Assembly: GCA_038363925.1 (NCBI GenBank)
Contig: JAQQWL010000012.1
Coordinates: 372,001 to 436,000 of the forward strand
Direction: 5' to 3'
Source of the DNA: Apiospora phragmitis
Lineage: Eukaryota > Ascomycota > Sordariomycetes > Amphisphaeriales > Apiosporaceae
DNA length: 64,000 bases
The stretch's first letter is position 1. Each line of letters begins with the position of its first letter. The notes under the pieces are model-generated. The model was not told the DNA's origin, ran no database searches, and saw nothing but the letters and a program-made list of their open reading frames with translations. Position numbers and translations under genes: made by a program. Shown one piece after another: positions 33,777-45,409 of this stretch.

Positions 33777-34351
33777 ATGCTGAGCCCCTTGATCCTCATC
33801 CCCGCCTTCCTCGGCACAGCAATCTAGTAAGTCTCTCTCCTTTGTTTCCCCTTTTGCTTTCGTTTCTCGTTTCTTTCATATCAAGTAGACTAATGGCCCC
33901 GAAAAACAGCGCCGTCGCGATCCCCACCACCACCCCCGTCCCGACCTTCACCATCACGACCTTCACGACCATTTCTCCGGTCGCTTGTCTAACAACGGTA
34001 GTCCCTTGTCTAACGGCACCAGCCGCGGAGGAAACCGTAACAACAACAACAACTGCGGCGCCTCCCTTATTGGCCGGTCGAGCCGAGACGAGCAGCCGGC
34101 CCCCCTTCAATCCCTTCTCTATCCCGCCCATCCCGCCCATCCCGGGCTTCAGCGTCCCCAGCAGCCGCACCCGGTCGACGCCGCGGTCCGGGCCGTCGTC
34201 GTTATCGTCGTCGTTGAGCTGCCCGTTTCGGTACGTGTGCTACGTGGAGTGCCGCATCGGGATCGTGACGCCCGCCTGTAAAGGGTGCTGCGACGACCAG
34301 AAGAAACCGGAGGAGCCGAAGAAGGCCGAGGGGGGCGCGCCTGAAGGGTAA
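33777..34351 (+). CDS. Small secreted Pro/Thr-rich protein with C-terminal cysteine cluster
   Basis: Two exons, 33777-33826 and 33910-34351, joined across an 83-nt intron (GTAAGT..ACAG) in the middle of a Tyr codon; 163 residues. The start MLSPLILIPAFLGTAIYAVA is a signal peptide. A long Thr/Pro/Ser-rich region follows (TTTPVPTFTITTFTT, PPIPPIPG), which would be O-glycosylated, and then a compact Cys cluster near residues 121-142 (SCPFRYVCYVECRIG, CKGCC) and a charged KKPEEPKKAEGG tail. The cluster resembles no family I can name. The start is supported by the signal peptide being created only when both exons are joined. Confidence 0.7.
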
Positions 34352-34731
34352 GAAAGCTAGCGGCTATGATGATGTAGACTCGTTGGTGGTGGTGCCGGTG
34401 TTGGTACTGTGAAGATTAGGAACTCGAAATTGTGAATCGATGATGTGGAGGAAAGACGCGTTGAGGGTTTAGAGTAGCTGGAACATTCATGCTGAAAAAG
34501 AATTTGGCTGGAAAAGGGGCGTCGCCCGGTGTTCCTCTCGCATTTTTGTGGAAGTTTACTACTAAGCATTGGGGTTAGAAGGAAACATGACATAATGAAA
34601 GATGGCAGATAGATCCAAGACGAGCAGTGTTGCATTTGAGTTTCAACAAAAGGTGCTTCAACGAGAAAGCCCTTTCGTTTTCCGCCGCTTTGATTCTAGA
34701 GCTAAGATACAAAGCTCCCGCACATAAGTTT
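34352..34731. other. Intergenic between convergent genes
   Basis: 3' ends of the secreted-protein gene and GatB; no gene seen. Confidence 0.5.
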
Positions 34732-36655
34732 TCAACTCTCCTCCTGCCGTCCCCCCAAAGCCGGCACGTACTTCTCCTCCAACAGCCTGCGCATAGTACT
34801 CTCCGCATTCTTCGGATCGATGCGCTCCTCATACCCGAGCCGCATCATGCGGCCCACCAGAAACATCAGCTTGCCCTGCGGGTATTGCTTAAAATCAGCA
34901 AAAAGGCTGACTATATCCTCCTGCCCCTCGACCGCCTGGTCCGCCAGCTCCGCGTACTCCTCCTCGGACAGCTCGTGGAACCACATTTTCTCCGTCTCGA
35001 TCGCGTCCGCGACGCTCGCGTACTGCGCTGGCACCGTACCGCGGTAGACGACCCAGAGCAGCTCCTTGGCCACCTTGGCCGTGATCCGGCGCCGGTACAG
35101 GAAAACGACGATGTCGGCCAGGCAGTCCACGGGCACGCGCCGGCACTGGCCGTCCGGTGTGAAGCCGAGGTCCTGGGCCGACGCGTCGTGCGGGTTGGAC
35201 GTCAGGCGGCCCAGCTCGTGCAGGATCCAGTTGGCCGCTAGCTGAAAGCAGGTGGGATGCTCAGCGATGTTTGCTATGTTGCCCGAACCCGAACCCAGCT
35301 TCGCCTGCAGGCTCTCCACCACCCTCCAAAAATACTCGACCCGGGCCCCGCCGTCGAGCGCCACGAGCGACAGCGCGTCCTTGGCCGTGAGCCCAAAGAC
35401 CTCCGTCAGCTCGTCGACCTCGGCGTCCGGCAGCTGGCCCAGGATGCCGCGCAGGTGGGCGACGAGGTCGTCGCCGACGACGACGGGCAGCAGGTCCGGG
35501 TCGGGCATGTAGCGGTAGTCGACCTCGCCCTCCTTGCCGCGCAGGCGGCGCGTCTCGGTCGCGCCGATGGACCAGCCGCGCGTCTCGCCCGCGATGGTGC
35601 CGCCCGCCTCCAGCACGGCGATCTGGCGGTCGCGCTCGGCGATGATGGCGTCCTCGACCGCCTTGAAGCTGCTCAGGTTCTTGATCTCGGTGCGGGTGCC
35701 CAGCGGCTCGTCAGAGGGGTGGTCGTCGCTCTGTCGTCGCACCGACACGTTGACGTCGGCGCGCAGGCCGCCGGCCTCCATGCCCGAGACGCAGGCGTCG
35801 ACGGCGTTGAGCAGGATCTGGACCTTGCGCACGAGGGCGGCGGCGGTGGCGGGGTGGTGGATGTCGGGGCGGGTGATTATCTCGATCAGCGGGACGCCGT
35901 TGCGGTTGAAGTCGACCCAGTGCGTCTCGCCGGGCTGTGCCATGGTCTTGGCGGTGTCCTGCTCCATCTGGACCTGCTGGATGCGGACGGCGAGGCCGTC
36001 GCCATCTTCGGCGGCGATCCCGTCGCGGGGCTGCAGGAGGATCCGCCCGTCGCGCGCAAAGGGCTCGTAGTACTGCGTAATCTGGTAGCCCGACGGCTGG
36101 TCCCAGTGGAAGTAGTGCTTCCGGTCGAAGCGGCTGACGGGCTGGACGTCGCAGTTCAGGGCCAGCGCGGCGCGGAGGGCGGGGATGAGGGTCTCCTTCT
36201 GGAAGCGGGGCTGGCTGCCGGGCGTGGCCAGGTCGAAGTAGGCGACGTGGCTGTTGGACTCGTCGTGGAAGGAGGTCGTGGCCTCGGAGAAGAGCTTCTT
36301 GGCCGTGTTGAGCTGGGCGTGGATCTCGATGCCGACCGTCAGCTCCCAGCCGGGGACGACCTGGTTGGTGGCATTCTTCTTCTTCTTCTTCTTCTTGCCG
36401 GCGGCCTTGGCCTTCTTGGCCTCGTCTTTCAGCTGCTTCCGTAGCGGGACATGGCCGGGCGCAGGGCTCGACAAAGGGGCTTCTTCGGTCGTTTGCGTGT
36501 GCAGACTGCGGCGGTGGGAAAGATTGGCTGGGCGTAGAGCAGCGATAGCTCTGGCAGCAGATATTGGGGGGTGCGGGTGAGGCGCAAACAGCCTTGTCTC
36601 GAGACCTGGCCCTGCAGCAGATACTTGCTGAGGGCCGCGCTCGGGACTCGGACAT
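34732..36655 (-). CDS. GatB: Mitochondrial glutamyl-tRNA(Gln) amidotransferase subunit B
   Basis: Subunit of the mitochondrial GatCAB/GatFAB-type amidotransferase, which converts Glu-tRNA(Gln) to Gln-tRNA(Gln). Core signatures are clear: GWELTVGIEIHAQLNT, HYFHWDQPSGYQITQYYEP, MEQDTAKTM, DFNRNGVPLIEI, GTRTEIKNLSSFKAVEDAI and YRYMPDPDLLPV; the YqeY-like tail domain ends the protein. A lysine-rich stretch near the N-terminus is unusual. The coding frame has no ATG before its upstream stop. A 55-nt intron (36551-36605, GTCTCG..CCAG) would join the ATG at 36655 to ARAIAALRPANLSHRR, a good mitochondrial presequence, giving 622 residues. A one-base error in the C6 run near 36565 is an alternative explanation. 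The domain call is certain; only the start is open. Confidence 0.93.
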
Positions 36656-37812
36656 GCTGGGAGGCCGAGAAGTCAAGTCAAGTTTCACTCAACTCCTTCA
36701 CAAGTGTTCAATCAATTGTCGCTCAAACAAAGCTAGTTCGCGATGATGCGACATGGGGGATTGGAGTAGGCTCGGATGTCCAGCTGGTTAGTTCCGGAAA
36801 ATTGTGGCCATCCGCAAAGCAATTCCAGCCGAACTGTCGCAAACCCCCACCAACGCAATTCCAGTCAACAGCGGAGGCACCTGCTAAATTTAGGCCCAAC
36901 GGCCCACTGAACAAGGTGCCGAACCAACTGGCCGGGTGAAAGATATTTTGGTCATGTTCATCATGGTCAGCACTGCATCGAGGATGGATGTAGGTAATTC
37001 TCTTCTCACATACACAGAATCCTACACCCAGAGATAGACAGACGTTAAATCCCTGACATCCGGGATGGATGGAAGTGGACAGATATCAAATGCGCAACTG
37101 CTTCCAGCCAAGTTGAGACACCCCCTCGGTTCTCGTGATCGAATCCCAGTACGATCCCTCCCACCCTTTTTTTTTTCTTGGAGGATTGTCCAAAGTTTCC
37201 CTAGCCTGGGTCCATCTGAAACACCACCAACCTGCGCTGACACATGGCCCATTAATCGTGTGTGTCTGTGTGTGTAAAGGTGTGTGTGGGTGTGTTGCGA
37301 GTGCGAAGCCGCCTCCAACATATGTCATCCCATTCCCGCCGGTGTTCCACGGGTGGTACAGTATGGACATAACTGCTCGCATTCCAGGTTCCCAATACAA
37401 TTCCCCCTCCCCCAACTTTCCATTTCAAGGCTCATCCATGATCGTCGCCATTCATAGTCGAAATAGTTCAAACTCAACCATGGGGATCTCTCGGCACCAC
37501 CAGCTTGCGTCACATGGCACTGCTTGTCGTCCCCCGATGAGCATCGTATCGTAGTCCTGGATCAACTTTATATGCTTATCTTACATTCGTGTCGCATTAC
37601 TCTTGTACGATAGGATAGGTTCATCTCATCCGCCATTCGTCTTTTTTTCTTTTGTCCCAACTCGCCTTCTCCCAAGCATTTCTGCTCGTTCATTCTCTCG
37701 ATTTGAATGATACCCCGTTTTGTTTGAAACCCTTTAGAGAGGAGCAGAGCAGAGCAGAAGAAACAGGTACGCTCCAATCTACCTCCTGACGATCTTACAA
37801 ACGCCCAACTCA
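36656..37812. other. Divergent promoter region of GatB and the DUF6594 gene
   Basis: No gene. A TG-rich simple sequence lies at 37259-37300. Pyrimidine-rich leader sequence precedes 37813. Confidence 0.5.
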
Positions 37813-40167
37813 ATGTCTCTGCCAGCCTTACACAGACACCGACTTGTCTCAACCGATCTGGGGTCCCAGGGCGTAAAAGAGGGCGCCAATCCACCGCCAC
37901 CATCGACTAGTACTGAGAAGACTATCGTCATTCCGTCTTCTGGAAAAGCTCGGATGCCGACTCCGAGACACAGGTCGTCCTCCACCTTGGTCGCTAACCC
38001 CTTAGACGAGACTGTGCGCAGGCGCCTCGGCTCTCTTTTGTCCACATCACGCCGTTACACTGCCGCCGCTAATGGCTGGGAAGCCACCGCGAAACCGCGA
38101 CGCATCAACAGAATAGACTGGAGGCCATCCTCCTCAGGAGATCGAACTACTACTACTACTGCCACTACTAATACAGCATACCTGAACCACGACAACAACG
38201 GGGTGCCTGGCGGAGGCGGCAGAGTGTGCGTACTGAACGCCATCATCATGGACTCGAGCGACTTCAGCTCGGCGACAGAGGAAGCCTACGCCTGGGACCG
38301 GCGGCTCGAGCTCGCCCTGCCCATGCCCTTGGAGAGTAGTAATCATGTACTCCAGCCGCACAAGAACAGCAAGGTGCGCAAAAGCGCCTCGGACCTGGGC
38401 AACGCCACCGACGAAAGCAGCGACTCGAGTGGGGAGCAACTCCACCGTCACCCAGGCTTCTTTCGCCCGGCGGGATAGCCCCACCATACCGGCGCCCCAA
38501 CGAGCGTCCTCTCAACAAGAAGGCACCCGCGCCCCGGCCGGACGCGTTGCGGTTCCTGGTCGAGGGCACGGATGCGCGGCCGGCTATCGGCGGCGCAGAG
38601 TATGACGAGCTACCACGAGGGCGGCGGCGCTCGACGGTATCTTCCGTCGGCAGCACGGCGTCCAGCACCCGCAGCGGCAAATCAGCCGCCAGTGGCGATG
38701 ACAACAACGATACAGACCACCACACCAGCCCGGAGCTCAGCCCGAAAACGCCCAAGCAGCAGCAGCGCCCACAACACCTCGCAGTGGACGTGGGCAACCA
38801 CAACAACAACACCACCAGGACCAAACGCCAGCAGCGGAGCTACGGGACCCCGGAGATGCCTCGCGGCAACGCCAACCTGCCCCACGTCTCGCCCAGCCTG
38901 CTGACGCCGCGCGCGTCCAACTTCGGGCAGCACGTCAAGCACCTGCCGCGGGCCGAGAAGCTGCCCCTGAGCGGTTACGAGCTGCTAGCATCCCGCCTCA
39001 GCGGTGGGGCGGCGGCCGGCGCGCCTTCTTCTTCATCATCTTCTTCTGCCGACAACAACCACAACAACAACACGCCGGCGGCGATTGCGGTGGAATCCCC
39101 CCAGCAGCTCAAGCCCATCTACCGGCGGTTCGAGCCGCTGAACCACCGGCTTCTTCTTCATCTCCAGGACGAGCTCTGCGAGCTCGAGGAGCAGCTGCAC
39201 CGCCTCGACACGGCCGACACGCAGAACCGGCGGCTGCAGAACGGCATCCTGCCGGCCTCGCGCCGGGCCGATTCGCAGACGGTGGGGGAGCTGCAGTGGC
39301 ACAAGACGGACATATTGGGCAAGATTGGGTTTAAGCTGGAGCAGTACAGTACGAGAAATCACTAACTAACTCTTCAGTTCTTTTCTTCTTTTCTTTTCTT
39401 TCTGGAATTAACCACGCGACTTCTATCTAACTAACTTTGATATGTAGATCATGTTCTGGCTTCTTTCCAAACCACGCGGACGCTGCCGAAGCCTGCCCTC
39501 GCTGACGTCCGCGAGTACCAAGGTTACCTCGCGGCGAACGCGCCGATCGCCGAGCACGAGACCCGCTTCCTGGACGCGACGGACGACCTCGTCTGCCTGG
39601 CCGGCGAGGGTGGGTATGATCCGCGGGAGGAAGAGGAAAACCAGGAGCAGTTATTGCACCAACGGTCCGTCCAGTACTCGCCCGTGTCGCGTTGGTCTCT
39701 CCGGGAAGATACGCCGGAGGACTCCGCCTATGGGGAAGGGGAAGAAGGGGGAGAAGACCGCGAAGAGTCGCCGGTTATTTCGCTCAGCTTGGCGATGGCG
39801 GTGGCTGTCATTGCGCCGATCATGGCGTTTGGTATTGTTCCTGGTAAGCGCTGCCCCTGCAATGTCTTCTTAACCAAATGCTGCTCGCGGTGCGACAGGC
39901 AGCTTTCCCCAACTCTCCTCGAATGTTGAGAGGGACGCTTCACTGAAAAATAAGAAGAAAAAAAAGACAGATGAAGAACTAACACTGAGACTTGCGGCAT
40001 TTCTAGGTTACTTTGGCAGATTGACGGTCGTTCTGATGGTGTCGGTGGCGGTATTATGGGGCTTGGTCCACGAGAGGGTCATCGGCGTCCACGCGACACG
40101 GGATTTCTACATATGCGCCGGGCTTTATGGGATGGTCATGGCCGTTGTCGCCGGGATATACCGGTGA
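37813..40167 (+). CDS. DUF6594 membrane protein (apparent 1-nt frameshift in exon 1)
   Basis: Fungal protein of the DUF6594 family, of unknown function. Three exons, 37813-39348, 39448-39843 and 40007-40167, with introns of 99 and 163 nt. The long N-terminal part is disordered (Ser, Arg, Asn and Pro rich). The DUF6594 core starts near IYRRFEPLNHRLLLHLQDEL, continues with LEEQLHRLDTADTQNRR and, across the first intron, with DVREYQGYLAANAP. The C-terminus has three hydrophobic segments (ISLSLAMAVAVIAPIMAFG, LTVVLMVSVAVLWGLV and ICAGLYGMVMAVVAG), as in the family. Within exon 1 the frame changes between the region of EQLHRHPG (38440) and NERPLNKK (38500). The total length also needs one added base to be divisible by three (697 residues), so a single missing base is the simplest reading. 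No intron can explain it. Confidence 0.8.
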
Positions 40168-40710
40168 AGGGTTAGATCCGGCGTGGCAATCAGCAGAGTA
40201 AATAATTGGTCAGCGAAGGGATCTGTTTGCCTGGCATTGCGAAGGTGGAAAGAAACAGGGGCCAACGACGACGACGACGGGCGACTTGCTTAAGTCTTTT
40301 AGTAGTCGTGATGGGGGAGAGATTTCATGTGAAACCAAAAGCAGACATTTTTCAAAAGCACATACACTGATAATACAAAACAAAGAACGACTCACGGCTT
40401 GGGGATTCCAGCTGTATTGACCATAGTTTTCCTAGTCGCTGGATCTTTTGATGACCATGATCAGGAATAGTCTAGTCGAAATGAATACTTGTATCGCTGT
40501 GCTTCTCTCGCTTCCTCATGCATCGTCATAGCAAGTCAACGACGACTGGCTGACTTATGGGGGGTCTCAACGCAGGTTAGGCTTACTGACACCTGTTCCT
40601 ACTTCTTCATAACCACCCATCATCATTCGTCGTCGTCGTCAACTTAAGTAGGCACCGTCTTGATGCCCCACACCTTTAGCTAGCTCGTCGTGGTGTACCA
40701 GAGAAAGGGC
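40168..40710. other. Intergenic between convergent genes
   Basis: No gene seen. Confidence 0.5.
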
Positions 40711-41989
40711 TTAGATCGGGCCAAACACCCGCTCGAGCTCCTTGATCTGCTCCTGCTGCTCGGCGAGGGCTTCATCCTCCGCCCCTTCCTCTTCTGCCTG
40801 GCGTCGCTTCTCCTGCTCGGCCGCCACCTTCGCGGCCATCTCCTGGCGCATCGCCGCGCCCCAGGCCGAGAGACCTGCGGGGTGTAGGAGGCACCAGAGG
40901 GCGAGCTCGCGCGTCGCCAGCGTGTCTTCGATGCAGTCGTGTCCGCGGCGGTTTGCGGGCGCGGGTGCGTTGGAGAATCCGGGTCGGTTGCCGCCGCCAC
41001 GGGTGCCGTTGTGGTTGTTGTCGGTGTCGGTCTGGATCTCGTTGCCCGTCAGTCGAGCCGTCAGGTCCTTGAGGCGCCAGGCCCGGGGATAGACGTCGTG
41101 ATCGACGCCGAAGACGGCGGCGGCCGTCTGCAGCGCGGTGTCAACGATACGGCCGTGTGAAAGGCGCAGCATGTGGAGGTCGTTCTCGACCGAATGGCCA
41201 ACGAGCACGGTCTCGGCGTCCATGTACTCCAGGAGCTTCGCGCGAGCGTCCCGCCAGTGGGGCAACAACTGGCCCGTGGCGCGCGCCTCTGCCAGCTTGC
41301 GGGCGTTGGCGCCGCTGTACTTGGTGCGCCAGTTGGTGACCTGGCCGGCCGGCTGGACGAGAGTGTCGATCAAGACTTCGCCCCGTGATGGCGTCGATGG
41401 CGCAGAGCTGGACGAGCTCGCTGCGCTCCCAGGGCTGCGTGGGGCGGGCTCCTGACTTGGTCTTGGAGTTGCCCTTGGCCTTGGCCTTGCGCTTGGCCCT
41501 GAGCGTGGTCTGGGGCTTGGGCTGGGGCTCGGTTTTGGCAGTGCTTCTGGTAGCTGTGGTAGACGTGTGAGGAAGAGGAAGGGGGCGAACGCCGACCATC
41601 TCGCAGTCGATGGCGATGGCAGCTCGTCTGTTCTGCTGAGCAGGATTGGGGGCCGATGAGGGGATGAAGTCAGACAAGTTGATCTCCAGTGGCAGCTTGA
41701 TCTTGGCTTGCTCCGAGGCCGACTGGGTCGGCAGGATGAATCTGCGGTTGACGAGCTGCTGGTCGGTCTGGCAGCGCAGTTGCAAGGCTTCGAGGATATG
41801 ACGGCGGCAGTTGCTGGCTGACTGTGGCGCGTCCTTATTCTCGGTGATAGAGATGTAGCTGTTGGCGCCATGTCTCAGAGAATGGGTGAGGAGAGAAGAT
41901 TTATGAGATGAGAGGTTGACAGGCGGGTAACCGTTGATGAGCGACACGGGCTCGCTACCGTCGCCAGGGTAGAACGCCGTGATCTCCAT
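40711..41989 (-). CDS. RNA exonuclease of the REX/ISG20 (DEDDh) family, apparent 1-nt frameshift
   Basis: 3'-5' exoribonuclease of the DEDDh group, related to yeast Rex proteins that trim rRNA, tRNA and snRNA ends. No introns. Catalytic residues are visible: Asp128 and Glu130 in AIAIDCEMVGV, the middle Asp in LVGHSVENDL, and His with the last Asp in GHDCIEDTLATREL. Between VQLCAIDAITG and EVLIDTLVQPAGQV the frame changes at the GGGG run (plus-strand CCCC, 41381-41384): the family has one G fewer. Removing it gives 425 residues with a Gln/Glu-rich coiled-coil tail (EEEGAEDEALAEQQEQI). If the break is real, the nuclease would lose three of four catalytic acids. A basic segment RAKRKAKAKG before the break may be a nuclear signal. 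Confidence 0.87.
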
Positions 41990-44590
41990 ATTGAGCGGCT
42001 ATGATTGGATTTCTTTCGGCAGGGGTTATGCTAAGCGATGCTGGCGGTTAGTCGACGCGCAAGGGTACATCTGAATGTTTGGTCTTACTTAAGTTGAGTG
42101 CTTGAGATGGCGAACTGCAGCAGATCTCTATGCAGGTTACCACAGCTGGCCTCGATTGTTGCTGTTTACCCAATCGATGGATATGATGCGAACAGCCGAG
42201 AGATTCTCACTGGGTACTGGTGTAGGGCTTGTGTAGTACCAGAGGACCTGCCGTTATCCGCCCTGGGTCGAATTTGGTCACTGGTGTGCATCGATACGTG
42301 CACTGGATTGCGGTTACCTGCCTTAGGTAGAACGTATTATGCATCAAAGTACCTCGAAGGGTACGCGAGTAGATAGGTGACGTAGGGCAGAATAAACAAA
42401 TCACTGATAGCCGATACGCGCTGTTTGCCTTGGCCAGAGTTGGCCAGTTTATAACACTGGTTGCTTCAAGGCATGGACAGCATTCTCGGGGCGAATCCAT
42501 CGTCACGTAACTGCCACGGCTAGCAAGCAGTTCTGGGGACCGCGAAGAGCCGAAGTCATCGCCAGTGTCGCTTCTTCTACCGTTTGATGAACACAAGCTA
42601 ATATCTTGGAAAGCACTTGATTTGGGCTCGTTTACTATTAGAGGGAAACTTGGCAAGAAACCCATCGATGGCCATATCGAGATGGTTCTGCGCAATCCAT
42701 GCGTTCTATATAAATCAAGCCAGAGACGTGTTCAGTTGCTGAAACTCTAGTAGATGGTGTTTCCATCAACTTGAGGGGGGGTTATCACGCCTAAGATCGT
42801 TGCTCATCGCCCACACATGTAATTCCCCCTCAACACAGGTAAGCTCAGAACCATTTACTTTGATGCTTGAAGCCCAACTCGCGATTCTTCACTGCCCTAG
42901 AAACTGCCCTAGAAATAATAGTAAGCATTGCGGGGAATGCTACTTGATAAGGCTGGACTGGCCTTCTATCAACCTTCCCATGCGTCCTTTCCCCTTCCCT
43001 CCATACATGATTCTTCACTGGACTCAGCAGTACGAAGCTGGTTCTGTTCCGAAACATTCAGGATATTCCAGGGCATTCATAAGTAAACCTCAAATCCACA
43101 CGTAAGTAAGGTACTTGAGGGTATGTTGAAGCAGTCACCTCGGAAAAGAAGTATGCTTTCCGTCCAGCTCTGCCATAATGACTATGGTCGACATGGAGGT
43201 CCAAATACGCTCGGAATACTACTAGCGTGTAACCTTAATTATCGCTTAATTAGACCACCATTTGCTATCTAATACGGACCAGCCCCAGTCCCTACCCGAT
43301 ATCCTAGGGTCGCAGCATCAGACCACCATGCACTGCATAGAATTATCCCACCCATCTTTTGGCTGCTTATAGACGACGGTGAAAATTGAAGATAATTCCC
43401 GTGTCTGGCATCGATCTGATATGTTCCATTCTGACACAGTGATCCTTTTATGAGTGTTGAGTCCATAAATGCCTTGGTGAGTAGCTGGCCGCTGGTCCAC
43501 ATGCGCCGGCGCTTAGAGGAGGCATCCTCTACGTCTCCATTAAAGACTGGCGACCCTCGGCGAGCATAGCCCACTGGTTCGTGAACAATGGTGCGAGAAA
43601 CAACACGGGCCAGTCAACATGTTCTCTTTCTCACTGGCCTTGGGGATGAGCACAATTTTCCAGATCGTGCCCCTCGTTCGCTTTCTTTTCGGCGGCATTG
43701 TCTACACTGCATCTTCGCCGACTGGAGAATGCTGTGTCTTTGACAAATAATTATGACAAAGACAGGTCGCCGTGCAGCCGCCTTCTTCGCCGTGCAGCCG
43801 TATTTTCCGCTACGTTGCATCATGTCCCATACCTTATCCAAAAACCTAAAATATGTTGCTGAGGGGATATCATATTTACTCTGCTCAACGGATGCACTTT
43901 GTTTCTATAACGTCTTATTACAGAGTCGTTCAGGGGGTTCAACCTCTGATCTAGCTCAGTATGGAGAGTACTAGCGTATAGAGTGTGACGCATGTTGGAA
44001 AGAAACCCATCCCGAACCTTGCAAGGGACCGAAAGCTATGTCACGGGTTAGAGATTGCCAGAAAAGCTGCTAGAGGAGCAGTCAATTCTGTATTTTGTTC
44101 CCTCCTGGGAACTGACCTTTGTGTCAGGGGTTGATGCAAGATCCAGTTCAAGTCGTCCCAGAATATACCGAGGCAAGTTACAAAATAACGATCCCAATGT
44201 ATTCCAGTAGACATGGACCTCACAAAGTAGTTGTTACTATATTAAGGGGTAACGTTTGTTTAGAAGAACAATGTCCGGCAAGCCCTTTCTTCCCCATCTC
44301 GTCTTCGGGCAGACCATAAAGGCATTGATGCTGGACAAAGGATGACAGGCATGAGATTTTTCTTTCATATATTGGAACAATCTGACACCTGATTAACCGG
44401 GTCACGGCATATCAAAGTTATATAAGACTGGCCAGGGGTCGTCGTCTGTTAGTAATGATATTTACACAGCACCAGGCAAGTTTACCACCATACCATTGCT
44501 TTACTCTCAAGGACAAATAAAAAAGGGGGAAAATCATCCCCAACAGGATCTGTACTCCCAATTTTTATCTCTCCTCTATTTCATCCTACA
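41990..44590. other. Gene-poor stretch, 2.6 kb
   Basis: No supported gene. A 101-codon minus-strand frame at 43269-43574 is the only moderately protein-like one, and its codon use is unlike the window's genes. A 14-bp direct repeat (TCGCCGTGCAGCCG at 43767 and 43787) is present. Composition is AT-richer than genic DNA. Confidence 0.45.
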
Positions 44591-45409
44591 ATGGCACCAA
44601 CCGCTAAAGTCCCAGCTGCGAGAGTCTCGCGGTGTAGATTCCGGGACTCCAACGGCGCTATCATAGCAGGTGAATCATGGCGGACGAATGAGTATCGCAT
44701 TAACAAGTCAACTTGGAGGAGAGTGCTCGCTGAAAAGCCGCTGCGTGCCCCCTATGCCAACGACAAGGGGTGGACCAAAGCCCTGAACGACGCCGTGAGC
44801 AGCAACGGCCCCGCCAACGGCGACAACATCAACAAGATCATCGGCTGGGAGTCCGAAAGCCAGTTCTGCTTCGTGTGCTCCAAGCGGATCGGCAGCGCCG
44901 GCTGCGGGCAGGCGTGCTACGAGCAGTGGCGCACGACGGGCCCGATGGCCCTGCTCGAGACCACCACGGAGCTGCGGCCGACGCTCATGCAGAACCGCAT
45001 CACGGGCCACGGCCTGTTCCTCAAGCGCGCGGGCCAGGGCGGGCAGGTGCTGCGCGAGGGCCAGTACATCGGCGAGTACGTGGGCGAGCTGCTGCCGGCC
45101 GACTGCGACGACGACGCGCGCAACGCGGCGCCCGACGGCCGCTACGTCTTCGAGGTCGACGACGGCTCCTGGAAGGTCGACGCCGAGAAGTGGGGCAGCG
45201 AGACGCGCTTCATCAACCACCACTGCAACCCGAACCTCGAGTCGGCCGACGTGCTCGTCGGCGGCCGCCGCGTCCTCACGTTCAAGGCGCTGCGCGACGT
45301 GCAGCCCGGCCTCGAGCTCACGATCAGCTACGGTCGCGAGTATTTCAGGAACTACAACGAAAAGTGCGGTTGCAACAACAAGATCTCCCTGCACTGGCCG
45401 CCCGCGTAG
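44591..45409 (+). CDS. SET-domain protein, probable histone or protein lysine methyltransferase
   Basis: Single-exon gene of 272 residues. The SET core occupies roughly residues 130-258: GHGLFLKRAGQGGQVLREGQ, YIGEYVGELLP, the SAM- and substrate-binding RFINHHCNPNLES, and the catalytic-Tyr-containing ELTISYGREYF. A Cys pair after the core (EKCGCNN) resembles a post-SET zinc site. An upstream Cys-rich segment (FCFVCSKRIGSAGCGQACY, about residues 92-110) replaces a pre-SET domain. His replaces Ser in the usual NHSC motif. The codon-biased GC-rich body begins after about residue 60; the N-terminus is less biased. It does not correspond to a named KMT class that I can recognise, so the substrate is unknown. 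Confidence 0.88.
   Translation: MAPTAKVPAARVSRCRFRDSNGAIIAGESWRTNEYRINKSTWRRVLAEKPLRAPYANDKGWTKALNDAVSSNGPANGDNINKIIGWESESQFCFVCSKRIGSAGCGQACYEQWRTTGPMALLETTTELRPTLMQNRITGHGLFLKRAGQGGQVLREGQYIGEYVGELLPADCDDDARNAAPDGRYVFEVDDGSWKVDAEKWGSETRFINHHCNPNLESADVLVGGRRVLTFKALRDVQPGLELTISYGREYFRNYNEKCGCNNKISLHWPPA

Noticed and set aside
35257..36444. 395-codon plus-strand open frame
   Set aside because: Exact antisense of GatB; its Leu/Val/Asp-rich composition is the usual by-product of GC-rich third positions.
37135..37554. 139-codon plus-strand open frame in the GatB/DUF6594 promoter region
   Set aside because: Contains a T10 run and a TG-rich tract and has no protein-like features.
43269..43574. 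101-codon minus-strand open frame with a balanced composition
   Set aside because: Codon use is unlike the window's genes and I recognise no family; kept only as a note in the gap entry.
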